34,926 nucleotides of DNA from Defluviicoccus sp. (GTDB taxonomy: Bacteria > Pseudomonadota > Alphaproteobacteria > MPNO01): NCBI GenBank assembly GCA_022826125.1, contig JAJDVM010000188.1:1-34926 (forward strand). Direction: 5' to 3'. The position numbers were made by a program, and so were the translations under genes. A model generated the notes under the pieces. It searched no databases and had not been told where the DNA came from. It was given only the letters and a program-made list of their open reading frames with translations. Shown here in pieces: positions 8,142-15,779 of the stretch (positions are counted from its first letter, which is position 1; every line of letters begins with the position of its first letter).

Positions 8142-8822
8142 TCAGGAATTGCGGTCCCTCGGCGGCGGCGCGGGCTTCATGCCGTCCTCCGCCTTGAGCG
8201 AAGCGACTTTTTTCCTGATTTCCTTCACCAGCCCCTTTACGCCCCGTTTGCGCAATATCGTCGAGTATTCGGAACGCTTGATCGTCACCTCGCTGATCGA
8301 GCCCTTGAGATAGATGTCGATCGCGCGCCAGCCGTCGTCGAAGCGGCGGACGAGGTAGTTCAGTTTCGTGTTCCTTCTTCTCGGCCGGATCTGTTGCGTC
8401 CCGTCTATGCGCGTCTTGACGAGAGAGGTCCCGGGACGCAGCGAAGCGGTTTCGAGAACCCGGAAAGACTGGCCGGAATACCCATCGAAGCGATAAGCAT
8501 AGGTCGCGACGACAAGATCGGAGAACGCGGACGCGAAATCGTCCTTTTCCGCGGCCGTGAAACGCTTCCAGTTGCGCCGTCCCGCGACCATCCGGCTCAT
8601 AGACCGAAGGTGGAAGGCTTTCTCGATTGCCGGGGCAAGCGCTCGATAGCGGCCCTCGTAACCCAACGTCTTGGCGTCCTTCATCACCTGCAAGAGCGTG
8701 GCATGAAATGTCTCGACGACCGTTGCCGGTTCCGGTGGGGCGGCACTTGCCGGCGCCCCGAGAACTACCGCGAGGCTCAGCGTTCCGACCGCCAAACTAA
8801 ATGAGAGGCTCGGAACCGTCAT
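8142..8822 (-). CDS. hpnM: HpnM/MlaC-like periplasmic protein (toluene-tolerance Ttg2D family)
   Basis: A 226-residue exported protein. Residues 1-27 form a Sec signal peptide ending PASAAP. The mature domain has the MlaC fold signatures: VVETFHATLLQVM at the start, APAIEKAFHLRSMSRMVAGRRNW, F..AFSDLVVATYAYRFDGYSG, and near the end KLNYLVRRFDDGWRAIDIYLKGSISEV. MlaC proteins shuttle phospholipid across the periplasm; the hopanoid-linked HpnM version is thought to serve hopanoid transport with the RND protein HpnN. The location between hpnC and hpnH supports the hpnM name over a general mlaC. GGGAG stands five bases before the ATG. It is divergent from hpnH; no mlaEFD or hpnN is in the window. 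The C terminus is Pro/Lys-rich and probably disordered. Confidence 0.8.
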   Translation of the reverse strand: MTVPSLSFSLAVGTLSLAVVLGAPASAAPPEPATVVETFHATLLQVMKDAKTLGYEGRYRALAPAIEKAFHLRSMSRMVAGRRNWKRFTAAEKDDFASAFSDLVVATYAYRFDGYSGQSFRVLETASLRPGTSLVKTRIDGTQQIRPRRRNTKLNYLVRRFDDGWRAIDIYLKGSISEVTIKRSEYSTILRKRGVKGLVKEIRKKVASLKAEDGMKPAPPPRDRNS

Positions 8823-8953
8823 CGGAACTCCCTGACGTCAAGGCGGCTGCCCGTCGCGTCCCCGCATCGTACCGTCGGCCGGACACGAGCGATATCCTGG
8901 CCGCACGGTGCGCCCGGCGCGGCGTGCCGAATCGCTCTCCCGGTATCGCGCGA

Positions 8954-8982
8954 TTGGTAAACGGTCCCCCCGATGGTTTAAT
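8954..8982 (+). promoter_or_regulatory. Probable sigma-70 promoter of hpnH
   Basis: TTGGTA (8954-8959) and TTTAAT (8977-8982) are exactly 17 bases apart, matching four and five of six consensus positions in an AT-richer pocket of an otherwise GC-rich 252-base divergent spacer. Start of transcription would fall near 8990, about 85 bases before the hpnH ATG. The hpnM side of the spacer shows no comparably good pair. Nothing else is recognised in this spacer. Confidence 0.5.
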
Positions 8983-9074
8983 AGTCTTCGGCGGGTGCGC
9001 GAGTCATGGATACCGCGAACGGAAATTCGTGGCGGGATGCCATGCCCGGGGCATGTGCGAGGGGTGAATACCGC

Positions 9075-10220
9075 ATGGGCGTAGCGCTGTCCCAACAGTT
9101 GCGTATCGGCGCCTACATCGTGAAGCAGCGGTTGCGCGGCGTGCGGCGGTACCCGCTGGTCCTGATGCTCGAACCGCTGTTCCGCTGCAACCTCGCCTGC
9201 GCCGGCTGCGGCAAGATCGACTATCCCGCCTCGATCCTGGACAAACGAATGAGCGTGGAGGACGCGATCGGCGCTGTCGAGGAATGCGGCGCTCCGGTGG
9301 TGTCGATCGCCGGCGGCGAACCGCTGATCCACCGTGAGATCGACAGGATCGTGGAAGGCATCGTCGCCCGAAAACGGTATGTCTATCTGTGCACCAACGC
9401 GCTGCTGCTGGAAAAGAAGCTTCACCTGTTCGAACCGGGTCCGTTCTTCTCGTTCTCCGTCCATCTCGACGGTACGCGTGAGGTCCATGACCGATCCGTC
9501 TGCGAGGAGGGCGTTTACGACAAGGCGGTACGGGCGATCGCCAAGGCGCTTGCCCGAGGATTCCGGGTGTCCATCAACTGTACCCTTTTCGACGGCGTCG
9601 ACTCCGAAGAGGTGGTGGAGTTCTTCGATACGATGACCGAGCTCGGAGTCGACGGCGTCACGGTCTCGCCCGGCTACGCCTACGAGCGCGCTCCCGACCA
9701 ACGGCATTTCCTGAACCGCCGCAAGACCAAGGAGTTGTTCCGCGCCGTGTTCGAGCGCGGCCGCGGGAGGAAATGGCCGCTCAACCATTCTCCGCTCTAC
9801 CTCGATTTCCTCGCCGGCAACCGGGACTATCGCTGCACGCCCTGGGGCAACCCGACGCGCAACATCTTCGGCTGGCAGCGCCCGTGCTACCTGCTGGGCG
9901 AGGGCTACGCGTCGTCCTTCCGCGAACTGATGGACGAGACGGACTGGGAGTCCTACGGAACGGGCAATTACGAAAAATGTGCCGATTGCATGGCCCATTG
10001 CGGGTATGAGGCGACGGCCGTGGACGATCTGGCCTCCAACCCCTGGAAAATGCTGACATTTGCCCGGTCGGGAGTGCGGACCGAGGGGCCGATGGCCCCC
10101 GAAATACCGCTCGGCGATGCCCGGCCCGCGCAATACGTCTTCTCGGAACTGGTGCGCCGGCGCGCGGTGTCAGGCGAAGAAGCCGAAACGGAACCCGCTC
10201 CGCGCAGCGACGCGGCGTAG
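9075..10220 (+). CDS. hpnH: Adenosylhopane synthase HpnH, radical SAM enzyme
   Basis: HpnH adds the 5'-deoxyadenosyl radical from S-adenosylmethionine to diploptene, giving adenosylhopane, the first step of C35 hopanoid side-chain building. The protein has 381 residues from ATG 9075, chosen over the upstream ATG at 9006 because GAGGGGTGA is eight bases before it and HpnH proteins begin with this short lead into QQLRIGAYIVKQ. The radical SAM cluster motif is CNLACAGC (Cys38, Cys42, Cys45), followed by the SAM-binding SIAGGEPL. The segments RYPLVLMLEPLF and the C-terminal CADCMAHCGYEATA are characteristic of HpnH. It is divergent from hpnM; its last 51 bases overlap the convergent hpnG, so the two stops lie inside each other's genes. 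Confidence 0.95.
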   Translation: MGVALSQQLRIGAYIVKQRLRGVRRYPLVLMLEPLFRCNLACAGCGKIDYPASILDKRMSVEDAIGAVEECGAPVVSIAGGEPLIHREIDRIVEGIVARKRYVYLCTNALLLEKKLHLFEPGPFFSFSVHLDGTREVHDRSVCEEGVYDKAVRAIAKALARGFRVSINCTLFDGVDSEEVVEFFDTMTELGVDGVTVSPGYAYERAPDQRHFLNRRKTKELFRAVFERGRGRKWPLNHSPLYLDFLAGNRDYRCTPWGNPTRNIFGWQRPCYLLGEGYASSFRELMDETDWESYGTGNYEKCADCMAHCGYEATAVDDLASNPWKMLTFARSGVRTEGPMAPEIPLGDARPAQYVFSELVRRRAVSGEEAETEPAPRSDAA

Positions 10221-10865
10221 CGAGCGGAGCGCTCGCCGATAATCCCAGGACAGCCGGACCAGAGCCGGGAGGTCCGACGGCCGCCCGAGGGATTCCATCA
10301 ATATCCGCCCCGCGCGCGGTCCGCCGTCGGAAGAGAGTGCCGAGAGAAGGGCGGAAGGGAGAGGCCGTTCCGCCGGGTCCACGATAGCCCGGACCGCGGC
10401 TACCGGCAGCCCCGCCGCGGCGCCTATCCGCGCCACGGCGGGGCTTTCCATGTCGACGGCCGCCGCGCCCGACGACTTGCCAAGGGCTCTCTTGGCCTCA
10501 ACGTCTCCCACGGGTCCTTCCGTTCCCGCTATGGGCGCGCTGACGGTGTCGAGCGCCGGCCTCAACTCGGAGTCGAGGCGTGCCGTCCAATCCCCGTCGA
10601 CCTCGAACGTTTCGCCCGCGGTGCCGACGATCTCGCTCGCGATGACCACGGTCCCCGGGGAAAGTCCCGGCTGCAACGCTCCCGCCGTGCCGAAGCTGAG
10701 GAGTCCGGCCGCACCCTGGTCGACCAACGTCCGGGCAAGGGCCGCCGCCCGCGCCGTGGAGGCACGGCAGCACACAATCCGGATGTCTTTGTTCTTGCCG
10801 CCGCGCGCGGCCCTGGCTTCGGCCGGCAGGCCCGTGACGATCCCCAGCCGCCGTCCCGGGGTCAC
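10170..10865 (-). CDS. hpnG: Adenosylhopane nucleosidase/phosphorylase HpnG
   Basis: HpnG removes adenine from adenosylhopane to give ribosylhopane, the step after HpnH. The fold is that of purine nucleoside phosphorylase/MTA nucleosidase: LGIVTGLPAEA at the start, LLSFGTAGALQPGLSPGTVV around residues 55-75, and VDMESPAVARIGAAAGLPVAAVRAIVDPA around 140-170, where the ME(S) glutamate binds the ribose. The start is GTG 10865, which shares GTGA with the shc stop, so it is coupled to the cyclase; the longer open frame upstream is shadow of shc. The product is 231 residues. Its end overlaps hpnH by 51 bases. It is the last gene of the hpnD-shc-hpnG unit. Confidence 0.9.
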   Translation of the reverse strand: MTPGRRLGIVTGLPAEARAARGGKNKDIRIVCCRASTARAAALARTLVDQGAAGLLSFGTAGALQPGLSPGTVVIASEIVGTAGETFEVDGDWTARLDSELRPALDTVSAPIAGTEGPVGDVEAKRALGKSSGAAAVDMESPAVARIGAAAGLPVAAVRAIVDPAERPLPSALLSALSSDGGPRAGRILMESLGRPSDLPALVRLSWDYRRALRSLRRVAARSGFRFGFFA

Positions 10866-12856
10866 AATCCGAAGGGCGAGGTCTTCGCGTTGCCGCCGCG
10901 CAGGCGACGGTAGCGGGCGAGCGCCCAGACGGGAAAATAGGCGCTGTAGCCGTGATACTTGAGGTAGAAGACGCGGGGAAACCCCACCGCGTTGTAATAG
11001 TCTTCCCGCCAGGATCCGTCCTCGCGCGGCGCGTTGAGCAGGTATTCGATGCCGCGCCGGACCGCGGTGCCGTCGACCTCTCCCGCGGCCATCAGGCCGA
11101 GCACCGCCCAGGCCGTCTGACTCGGCGTGGAGGATTTCGCCTCGTCCCGGCGGTCGGGCCAATAGGTCGCCCCGTCCTCGCCCCAGCCGCCGTCGTCGCG
11201 CTGCCGTTTCTCAAGCCACCGGACGGCGCGCCGGATGTGCGGCGACGCCGGGTCCTCGCCGACCGCGTTGAGAGCCGTGAGCACGCTCCAGGTACCGTAG
11301 ACGTAGTTGGTCCCCCACCGCCCGTACCAGGAGCCGTCTTCCTCCTGCTCGCCAATCAGGAATTCGATGCCGCGCGCCACCGAAGGATTGTCGCGGGAGC
11401 GGCCGAGCTGAGCGAGCATCCCGACGCAGCGCGCCGTCACGTCCGACGTCGGGGGATCCAACAGCGCTCCATGGTCGGCGAAGGGAATGCTGTCGAGGTA
11501 GTGCTTGTTGTTGTCGACGTCGAAAGAGCCCCAACCGCCGTTGGAGCTCTGCATGCCGACGATCCATTCCGCGCCGCGCCGGACGGGTTCGTCGACGCCG
11601 GTTCGTCGCGCACGGTCTATCGCCATCACGACGACCGCCGTGTCGTCGGTGTCGGGATAGTAATCGTTGCGGTATTCGAACGCCCAGCCTCCGGGAGCGA
11701 GCCCCGGACGGGTGCGGGCCCAGTCGCCCTGTACGTCCGTGATCTGCTCGTTCACCAGCCATCCGGAGGCGCGCTCCGCCGCGGCTTCGTTATCCGCCCC
11801 GCCCGCTTCCATCAGCGCGTGCGCCGCGAGCGCGGTATCCCAAACCGGAGACAGGCAGGGCTGGCAGAATGTTTGCCCTCTCTGCGCGACAAGGAGCTTC
11901 CCGATCGCGCTAAGGGCGTCGGCATAGCGCGGATCGTCTTTCCCGTAACCCAGCGTATGAAACGCCATGACCGCGTTGGCCATCGCGGGGAATATGCCGC
12001 CGAGTCCGTGATCTCCGTTGAGGCGATCTCCGATGAAGTCGACCGCCCGGTCCAGCGCGCGCCGACGGAGCGCGGGAGGACTCAACGGGGCGAGCAGCCG
12101 CAGCGCGCGGTCGACCGCGAGAAAGACGGTATCGAGGAGTCCGCCGGTCGGTTTGACCAGCGGGGGACACCGTGTCCACGGGTCTTCACGGAAAAGCTCC
12201 GCGACGGTCACGCGTCGCGGATTGGCCGCATCCGGCCTTCGGTCGAGAAGTACCAGAAGGGGTACGATCACCGTGCGGGACCAATAGGACATCTTGTCGA
12301 GATGGATGGGGAACCAGCGCGGCAGCAGCATGATTTCGAGCGGCATAACCGGCACCGCCCGCCACGGCATCTGTCCGAACAGCGCCAGCGTGATGCGGGT
12401 AAATACGTTGCATTGCGCCGCGCCGCCTCGTTCGAGGATCGCCTCGCGCGCCCGCCGCATATGAGGGGCTCCGGGATCGTCGCCCACGCATTTGAGCGCG
12501 AAATAGGCCTTTACCGATGCGCTTACGTCCGCGTCGCCCCCGTGGAACAGAGGCCAGCCGCCATCCCTTCCCTGGCGGTCCTGGATGTAGTCGGCGAGCC
12601 GGCTCTCCAGGGCGGGGTCGATGTCGTCGATGAAGTGCTCGAGAAGGATGTACTCGGCCGGAATCGTCACATCGGCTTCGAGGGGGAACACCCAGTGACC
12701 GTCGGAAGACTGCCTTCCGCGAAGCGACGCTCCGGCCGCTTCGATGACACGGTCGACGCGCGATTCCAGCTTTTCCGTGCGGTCCGGTCCGGTCGGGGCG
12801 ATGGGCACGCTTGCCGAGCTTTCAACGGCAACGCGTTCCCATGTGGAACCTTCCAC
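10862..12856 (-). CDS. shc: Squalene-hopene cyclase
   Basis: A 664-residue class II triterpene cyclase that folds squalene into hopene/hopanol at the inner membrane. The acid motif DTDD is at residues 402-405, after FEYRNDYYP. Several QW-type repeats are visible, for example RQSSDGHWVFPLE (48-60), QDRQGRDGGWPLF (92-104), QSSNGGWGSFD, EQEEDGSWYGRWG and KRQRDDGGWGEDG, which make the double alpha-barrel. The membrane-channel region PPTSDVTARCVGM and the C-terminal FPRVFYLKYHGYSAYFPVWALARY are typical of bacterial SHC. The length is normal for the family. It lies about 100 bases after hpnD and overlaps hpnG by four bases (GTGA). Also named hpnF. Confidence 0.97.
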   Translation of the reverse strand: MEGSTWERVAVESSASVPIAPTGPDRTEKLESRVDRVIEAAGASLRGRQSSDGHWVFPLEADVTIPAEYILLEHFIDDIDPALESRLADYIQDRQGRDGGWPLFHGGDADVSASVKAYFALKCVGDDPGAPHMRRAREAILERGGAAQCNVFTRITLALFGQMPWRAVPVMPLEIMLLPRWFPIHLDKMSYWSRTVIVPLLVLLDRRPDAANPRRVTVAELFREDPWTRCPPLVKPTGGLLDTVFLAVDRALRLLAPLSPPALRRRALDRAVDFIGDRLNGDHGLGGIFPAMANAVMAFHTLGYGKDDPRYADALSAIGKLLVAQRGQTFCQPCLSPVWDTALAAHALMEAGGADNEAAAERASGWLVNEQITDVQGDWARTRPGLAPGGWAFEYRNDYYPDTDDTAVVVMAIDRARRTGVDEPVRRGAEWIVGMQSSNGGWGSFDVDNNKHYLDSIPFADHGALLDPPTSDVTARCVGMLAQLGRSRDNPSVARGIEFLIGEQEEDGSWYGRWGTNYVYGTWSVLTALNAVGEDPASPHIRRAVRWLEKRQRDDGGWGEDGATYWPDRRDEAKSSTPSQTAWAVLGLMAAGEVDGTAVRRGIEYLLNAPREDGSWREDYYNAVGFPRVFYLKYHGYSAYFPVWALARYRRLRGGNAKTSPFGL

Positions 12857-12957
12857 CGAGCCCCTCCGATCGCTGCCGTTCTTCCGAACCGGCTACGCGA
12901 CCGGCCCGTGGGAAAAACTAGTTTCGACTCTCCGGTTTGTCCAGAATCCGCGGTGAA

Positions 12958-13830
12958 TCAGGCGAATACGCCGTGTCGAAGCGCAATCAGAATCTTCTCC
13001 GGCCTGGAGATTCGGACGGGGATGTCGAGCCTGGTCCAGCCCCGCTTCTCCAACGCGTCCAGAAGCCGCCGGTAGTGCACCATCATCACCACCGCCGGCC
13101 GAAGCGCGCGGCGGTCGCACTCCTGCAGCGCCGCCGTCGCACCTGCGAACCTGTCTTTCGCGATCCGCGCCAGCGCGTCGCACACCTTCGGGATCGCGGG
13201 GTGGCGTAGAACGTCACGCGGCTCCGAGGCCTCTATGCCCGCCCGGTCGAGCAATTCCTGCGGCAGGTAGAGCCTGTCGCGTTCCGCGTCTTCCAGCAGA
13301 TCCCGCAGGATATTGGTGAGCTGGAGCGCCGTTCCGAGCGCGAGGGCGAACGCTTCGGCGTGCGCGCCCCGGGCACCGAAGGCGCGTATCGAGAGAAGAC
13401 CCACCGCACCGGCCACCCGATGGCAATAGAGCTCCAGCTCGTCCAGGTCCGGCGCCTTCAGGCCGTCACCGAGGTCCATCTGCATGCCGTCGATCACCGC
13501 GAGGAAATCCTCGCGGCGCATGCCGAAGCGGCGGACCGGTTCGGCGAGGGCGCGGGCGGTCAGCGTTTCGGGATTGCCGGCGTAGAGCGCGCCGATCTCT
13601 TCCCGCCACTTGTCGAGGCGCCGCCGCTTGTCGTCCGGCGAGCCTTCGTCGTCGGCGATGTCGTCGACCTCGCGGCAAAACGCATAGATCGCGAACATCG
13701 CTTCTCGTCGGGCCCGCGGCAGGAAGCGCATCGCCCAATAGAACGAAGTGCCGGAAGCTACGGTGACGGCGCGGACATGCGCCTTCGCCTCGTCGTTGGC
13801 CACGACCCCACGCTCGGGTCTGTTCCGCAT
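12958..13830 (-). CDS. hpnD: Presqualene diphosphate synthase HpnD
   Basis: HpnD condenses two farnesyl diphosphates head to head into presqualene diphosphate, which HpnC takes further. From ATG 13830 the protein has 290 residues; a TTG at 13839 is an alternative, and neither has a strong ribosome site. Family marks are SGTSFYWAMRFLPRARREAMFAIYAFCREVDDIADD with the first aspartate motif at about 56-60, then YCHRVAGAVGLLS near 135-147, and NILRDLLEDAERDRLYLPQE with the second motif at Asp177-Asp181. It leads the hpnD-shc-hpnG unit. The usual downstream neighbour hpnE, the FAD enzyme converting hydroxysqualene to squalene, is missing: shc follows after 101 bases holding no gene. Confidence 0.93.
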   Translation of the reverse strand: MRNRPERGVVANDEAKAHVRAVTVASGTSFYWAMRFLPRARREAMFAIYAFCREVDDIADDEGSPDDKRRRLDKWREEIGALYAGNPETLTARALAEPVRRFGMRREDFLAVIDGMQMDLGDGLKAPDLDELELYCHRVAGAVGLLSIRAFGARGAHAEAFALALGTALQLTNILRDLLEDAERDRLYLPQELLDRAGIEASEPRDVLRHPAIPKVCDALARIAKDRFAGATAALQECDRRALRPAVVMMVHYRRLLDALEKRGWTRLDIPVRISRPEKILIALRHGVFA

Positions 13831-13871
13831 GAAGCACAACTATCGCGGCACGGAGCGCCGCGCAACCGACG

Positions 13872-13919
13872 CAGGATTGACCCGAATTATCTCAGGTCAT
13901 ACCGTGAATCCTGTATACA
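13872..13919. promoter_or_regulatory. Divergent control region with nested dyads upstream of the catabolic operon
   Basis: The 120-base spacer between hpnD (-) and the operon at 13960 (+) holds CAGGATT (13872-13878) mirrored by AATCCTG (13907-13913), an inner TGACC (13878-13882) mirrored by GGTCA (13895-13899), and the perfect 8-base palindrome TGTATACA (13912-13919). TTGACC (13877-13882) with TACCGT 17 bases on could be a plus-strand promoter, which the dyads would overlap. GntR/FCD regulators often bind TGTATACA-like sites; that link is inference. No regulator gene is adjacent. Confidence 0.4.
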
Positions 13920-13959
13920 CCGTCCGAATTCCGCGCCCGCGGCGCGCAGGAGGCCTGCC

Positions 13960-14193
13960 TTGCCCGTTCCTTACGACGAGCCGGGAAATATCCGGCACCA
14001 GACGCAGGTGGGTGCGCCTCCGGATGCCTACGCCACGGAGTTGGCGGACAGGCTGGGAGAGATTTTCGGGCGGGGGATCCACGATTTGGAAGGAGTTGTC
14101 GCCGCGCTCAACGAGGCAGGTCCCGCTCCGGAGGGCGCGGACAGGTGGACCGCCGAGGTCTTCGAGGCGGAGATGATCCGTCTCGGCCCGTAG
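13960..14193 (+). CDS. Small helical protein preceding a Rieske oxygenase (recombinase-like helix domain type)
   Basis: Seventy-seven residues starting at TTG 13960, chosen because CAGGAGG stands six bases upstream; the much longer frame through this region is antisense to hpnD. The protein begins PVPYDEPGNIRHQTQ, then has an amphipathic helix rich in Glu/Leu (YATELADRLGEIFG), a second around GIHDLEGVVAALNEAG and a third WTAEVFEAEMIRLGP. This pattern resembles the short proteins annotated with a recombinase-like helix domain that accompany Rieske ring-hydroxylating oxygenases; that is from memory. It is 9-21 bases from the Rieske gene. It may stabilise the oxygenase or help with its redox partner, but no function is established. 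It has no membrane segment or cysteine. Confidence 0.65.
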   Translation: MPVPYDEPGNIRHQTQVGAPPDAYATELADRLGEIFGRGIHDLEGVVAALNEAGPAPEGADRWTAEVFEAEMIRLGP

Positions 14194-14214
14194 CGGCGCA
14201 GGATGGAGATGGGT

Positions 14215-15252
14215 ATGTCGGCACATCATGACGCGGTGGATGCGCTCGTCGATCTCGGCGTCCGCAACCGCTGGTACCCGATCGCGTCGAGCTGGATGAT
14301 CCGCGACAAGCCGGTCGCGCTGATGCGCCTCGGCGAGCGTATCGTCGTCTGGCGCGACCGAGAGGGCGAGGTCCACGTGCTTGCCGACCGCTGCCCGCAT
14401 CGGGGCGCGCAACTCTCGAAGGGCTGGAACCTCGGCGACCGTCTGGCCTGCTGGTATCACGGGCTGGAGGTCGACGGCAGCGGCACCGTCCTCGCGATGC
14501 CCGCGATCGGCGACTGCCCCCTGGTCGGCACGCAGGCTGTGAAGCCCTATCCCGCCTTCGAGCACATGGGCGGGATTTTCGCCTATTTCGGCGATGAGCT
14601 GCATCCCGAGCCCGCGCCGTTCGACTATCCCGAGGAGCTCAACTCGCCGGAGTGGAGTGCGATCCTCTGCACCTCGCACTGGCGCTGCAACTATCGCTAC
14701 GCCATCGACAACGTCATGGATCCGATGCACGGCGCCTACCTGCACGCCGAGTCGCATTCCATGGGGCGCGGCGACAAGGACGCGCGGATGCGGATCCGCG
14801 ACACCGAGCACGGGTTGATATTCGAGAAGACCAATCAGCGCGGGGTCAATTTCGACTGGGTCGAATGGGCCGATACCGGCGCGCACTGGATGCGGCTGTC
14901 GATCCCCTACCAGAGCAACGCCGGACCGGGCGGTGCGTTCGGTATCGTCGGTTTCGTGACCCCGATCGACCGGGAGAATTGCCGGGTCTTCTTCTGGCGT
15001 ACCCGAAAGGTGGAAGGGTGGGAGCGCGAAGTCTGGCGCTTCATGTACAAGCACAAGCTGGAGACGCTGCACTGGGACGTGCTCGAGCAGGATCGGATCA
15101 TCCTCGAAGGCATGCCCAACGACGCCCGCGACCGCGAGTTCCTCTACCAGCACGACACCGGACTCGCGCGCATCCGGAGGCTGATCCAGGAGGAAGCCGA
15201 ACGCCAGGTCTCCGCCCTTACGGCGATCGAACCCGCCGCGGCCGCAGAATAG
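14215..15252 (+). CDS. Rieske non-heme iron oxygenase, catalytic alpha subunit
   Basis: A 345-residue ring-hydroxylating or demethylating oxygenase. ATG 14215 is preferred over 14203 because GGAG is six bases before it. The Rieske [2Fe-2S] ligands are Cys60 and His62 (CPH) and Cys79 and His82 (CWYH). The catalytic iron site follows in DNVMDPMHGAYLH: Asp165/Asp169, His172 and His177, with Asp293 in EQDRIILE as the likely third ligand. Length and motif spacing fit the single-component-alpha group (vanillate demethylase, phthalate-type) better than the alpha-beta dioxygenases, and no beta-subunit gene is present. No ferredoxin or reductase is encoded nearby, so electrons must come from elsewhere. 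It is the second gene of a seven-gene operon. Confidence 0.9.
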   Translation: MSAHHDAVDALVDLGVRNRWYPIASSWMIRDKPVALMRLGERIVVWRDREGEVHVLADRCPHRGAQLSKGWNLGDRLACWYHGLEVDGSGTVLAMPAIGDCPLVGTQAVKPYPAFEHMGGIFAYFGDELHPEPAPFDYPEELNSPEWSAILCTSHWRCNYRYAIDNVMDPMHGAYLHAESHSMGRGDKDARMRIRDTEHGLIFEKTNQRGVNFDWVEWADTGAHWMRLSIPYQSNAGPGGAFGIVGFVTPIDRENCRVFFWRTRKVEGWEREVWRFMYKHKLETLHWDVLEQDRIILEGMPNDARDREFLYQHDTGLARIRRLIQEEAERQVSALTAIEPAAAAE

Positions 15253-15266
15253 AAGGACGAGACTGG

Positions 15267-15779
15267 ATGAGCACCGAGACGGAAGCCGCCGCGCGCAACC
15301 TCGCGGACTGGATGGAGACCCGGATCGCACGGTACGAGACCCGGCGCTACGACTGGGACGCACTCAAGTTCCAGGCCGATTTCGATCCGAAATACCGGCG
15401 GGCGCAGATGCGTTATCTCGGCACCGGCGGCACCGGCGTGGCCGACGACTCCAACGCCGTGCCGTCCGAGCACTTCACCTTCTCGACCATGGTGCTTCCC
15501 CCGGGCTGCGAAGGCCCTCCGCACGTCCATGACGACGTGGAGGAAGTGTTCTTCATGCTTCGCGGGAAGATCAGGCTTACGCTCGAACAGGACGGCGAGA
15601 CGTTCGAGACCGAGCTCGGCGAGCGCGATCTGATCTCGGTGCCGCCCGGCGTCTATCGCGGCCTCGTCAACGAGGGCGAGGAGGAAGCGCTGATGTGCGT
15701 CATGCTGGGCGCCGCCAGGCCTCGCATTCCCACCTATCCGCCCGAACATCCTTTGGCGAAGATCAAGCGCAAGGCGTGA
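15267..15779 (+). CDS. Cupin-domain protein
   Basis: A 170-residue protein with an alpha-helical lead (about 1-50) and one cupin barrel (about 68-150). The first cupin motif is present as PPHVHDDVEEVFFMLRG with His86, His88 and Glu92/Glu93 as metal ligands. The second motif, normally P-x-G-x-x-H, reads PPGVYRG, with Arg131 where the last histidine ligand is expected, so the metal site may be three-coordinate. Single-domain cupins in catabolic operons include dioxygenases, isomerases and binding proteins; I cannot choose among them. It lies 14 bases after the Rieske gene, and its stop overlaps the next gene's GTG start (GTGA). Confidence 0.8.
   Translation: MSTETEAAARNLADWMETRIARYETRRYDWDALKFQADFDPKYRRAQMRYLGTGGTGVADDSNAVPSEHFTFSTMVLPPGCEGPPHVHDDVEEVFFMLRGKIRLTLEQDGETFETELGERDLISVPPGVYRGLVNEGEEEALMCVMLGAARPRIPTYPPEHPLAKIKRKA

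Noticed and set aside
8833-8840. TGACGTCA palindrome upstream of hpnM
   Set aside because: A single 8-base palindrome too close to the ATG to be a normal promoter operator; expected by chance in a window this long.
10952-13075. Long plus-strand open frame (about 707 codons)
   Set aside because: It is the antisense of shc and the hpnD end; no motif or ribosome site supports it.
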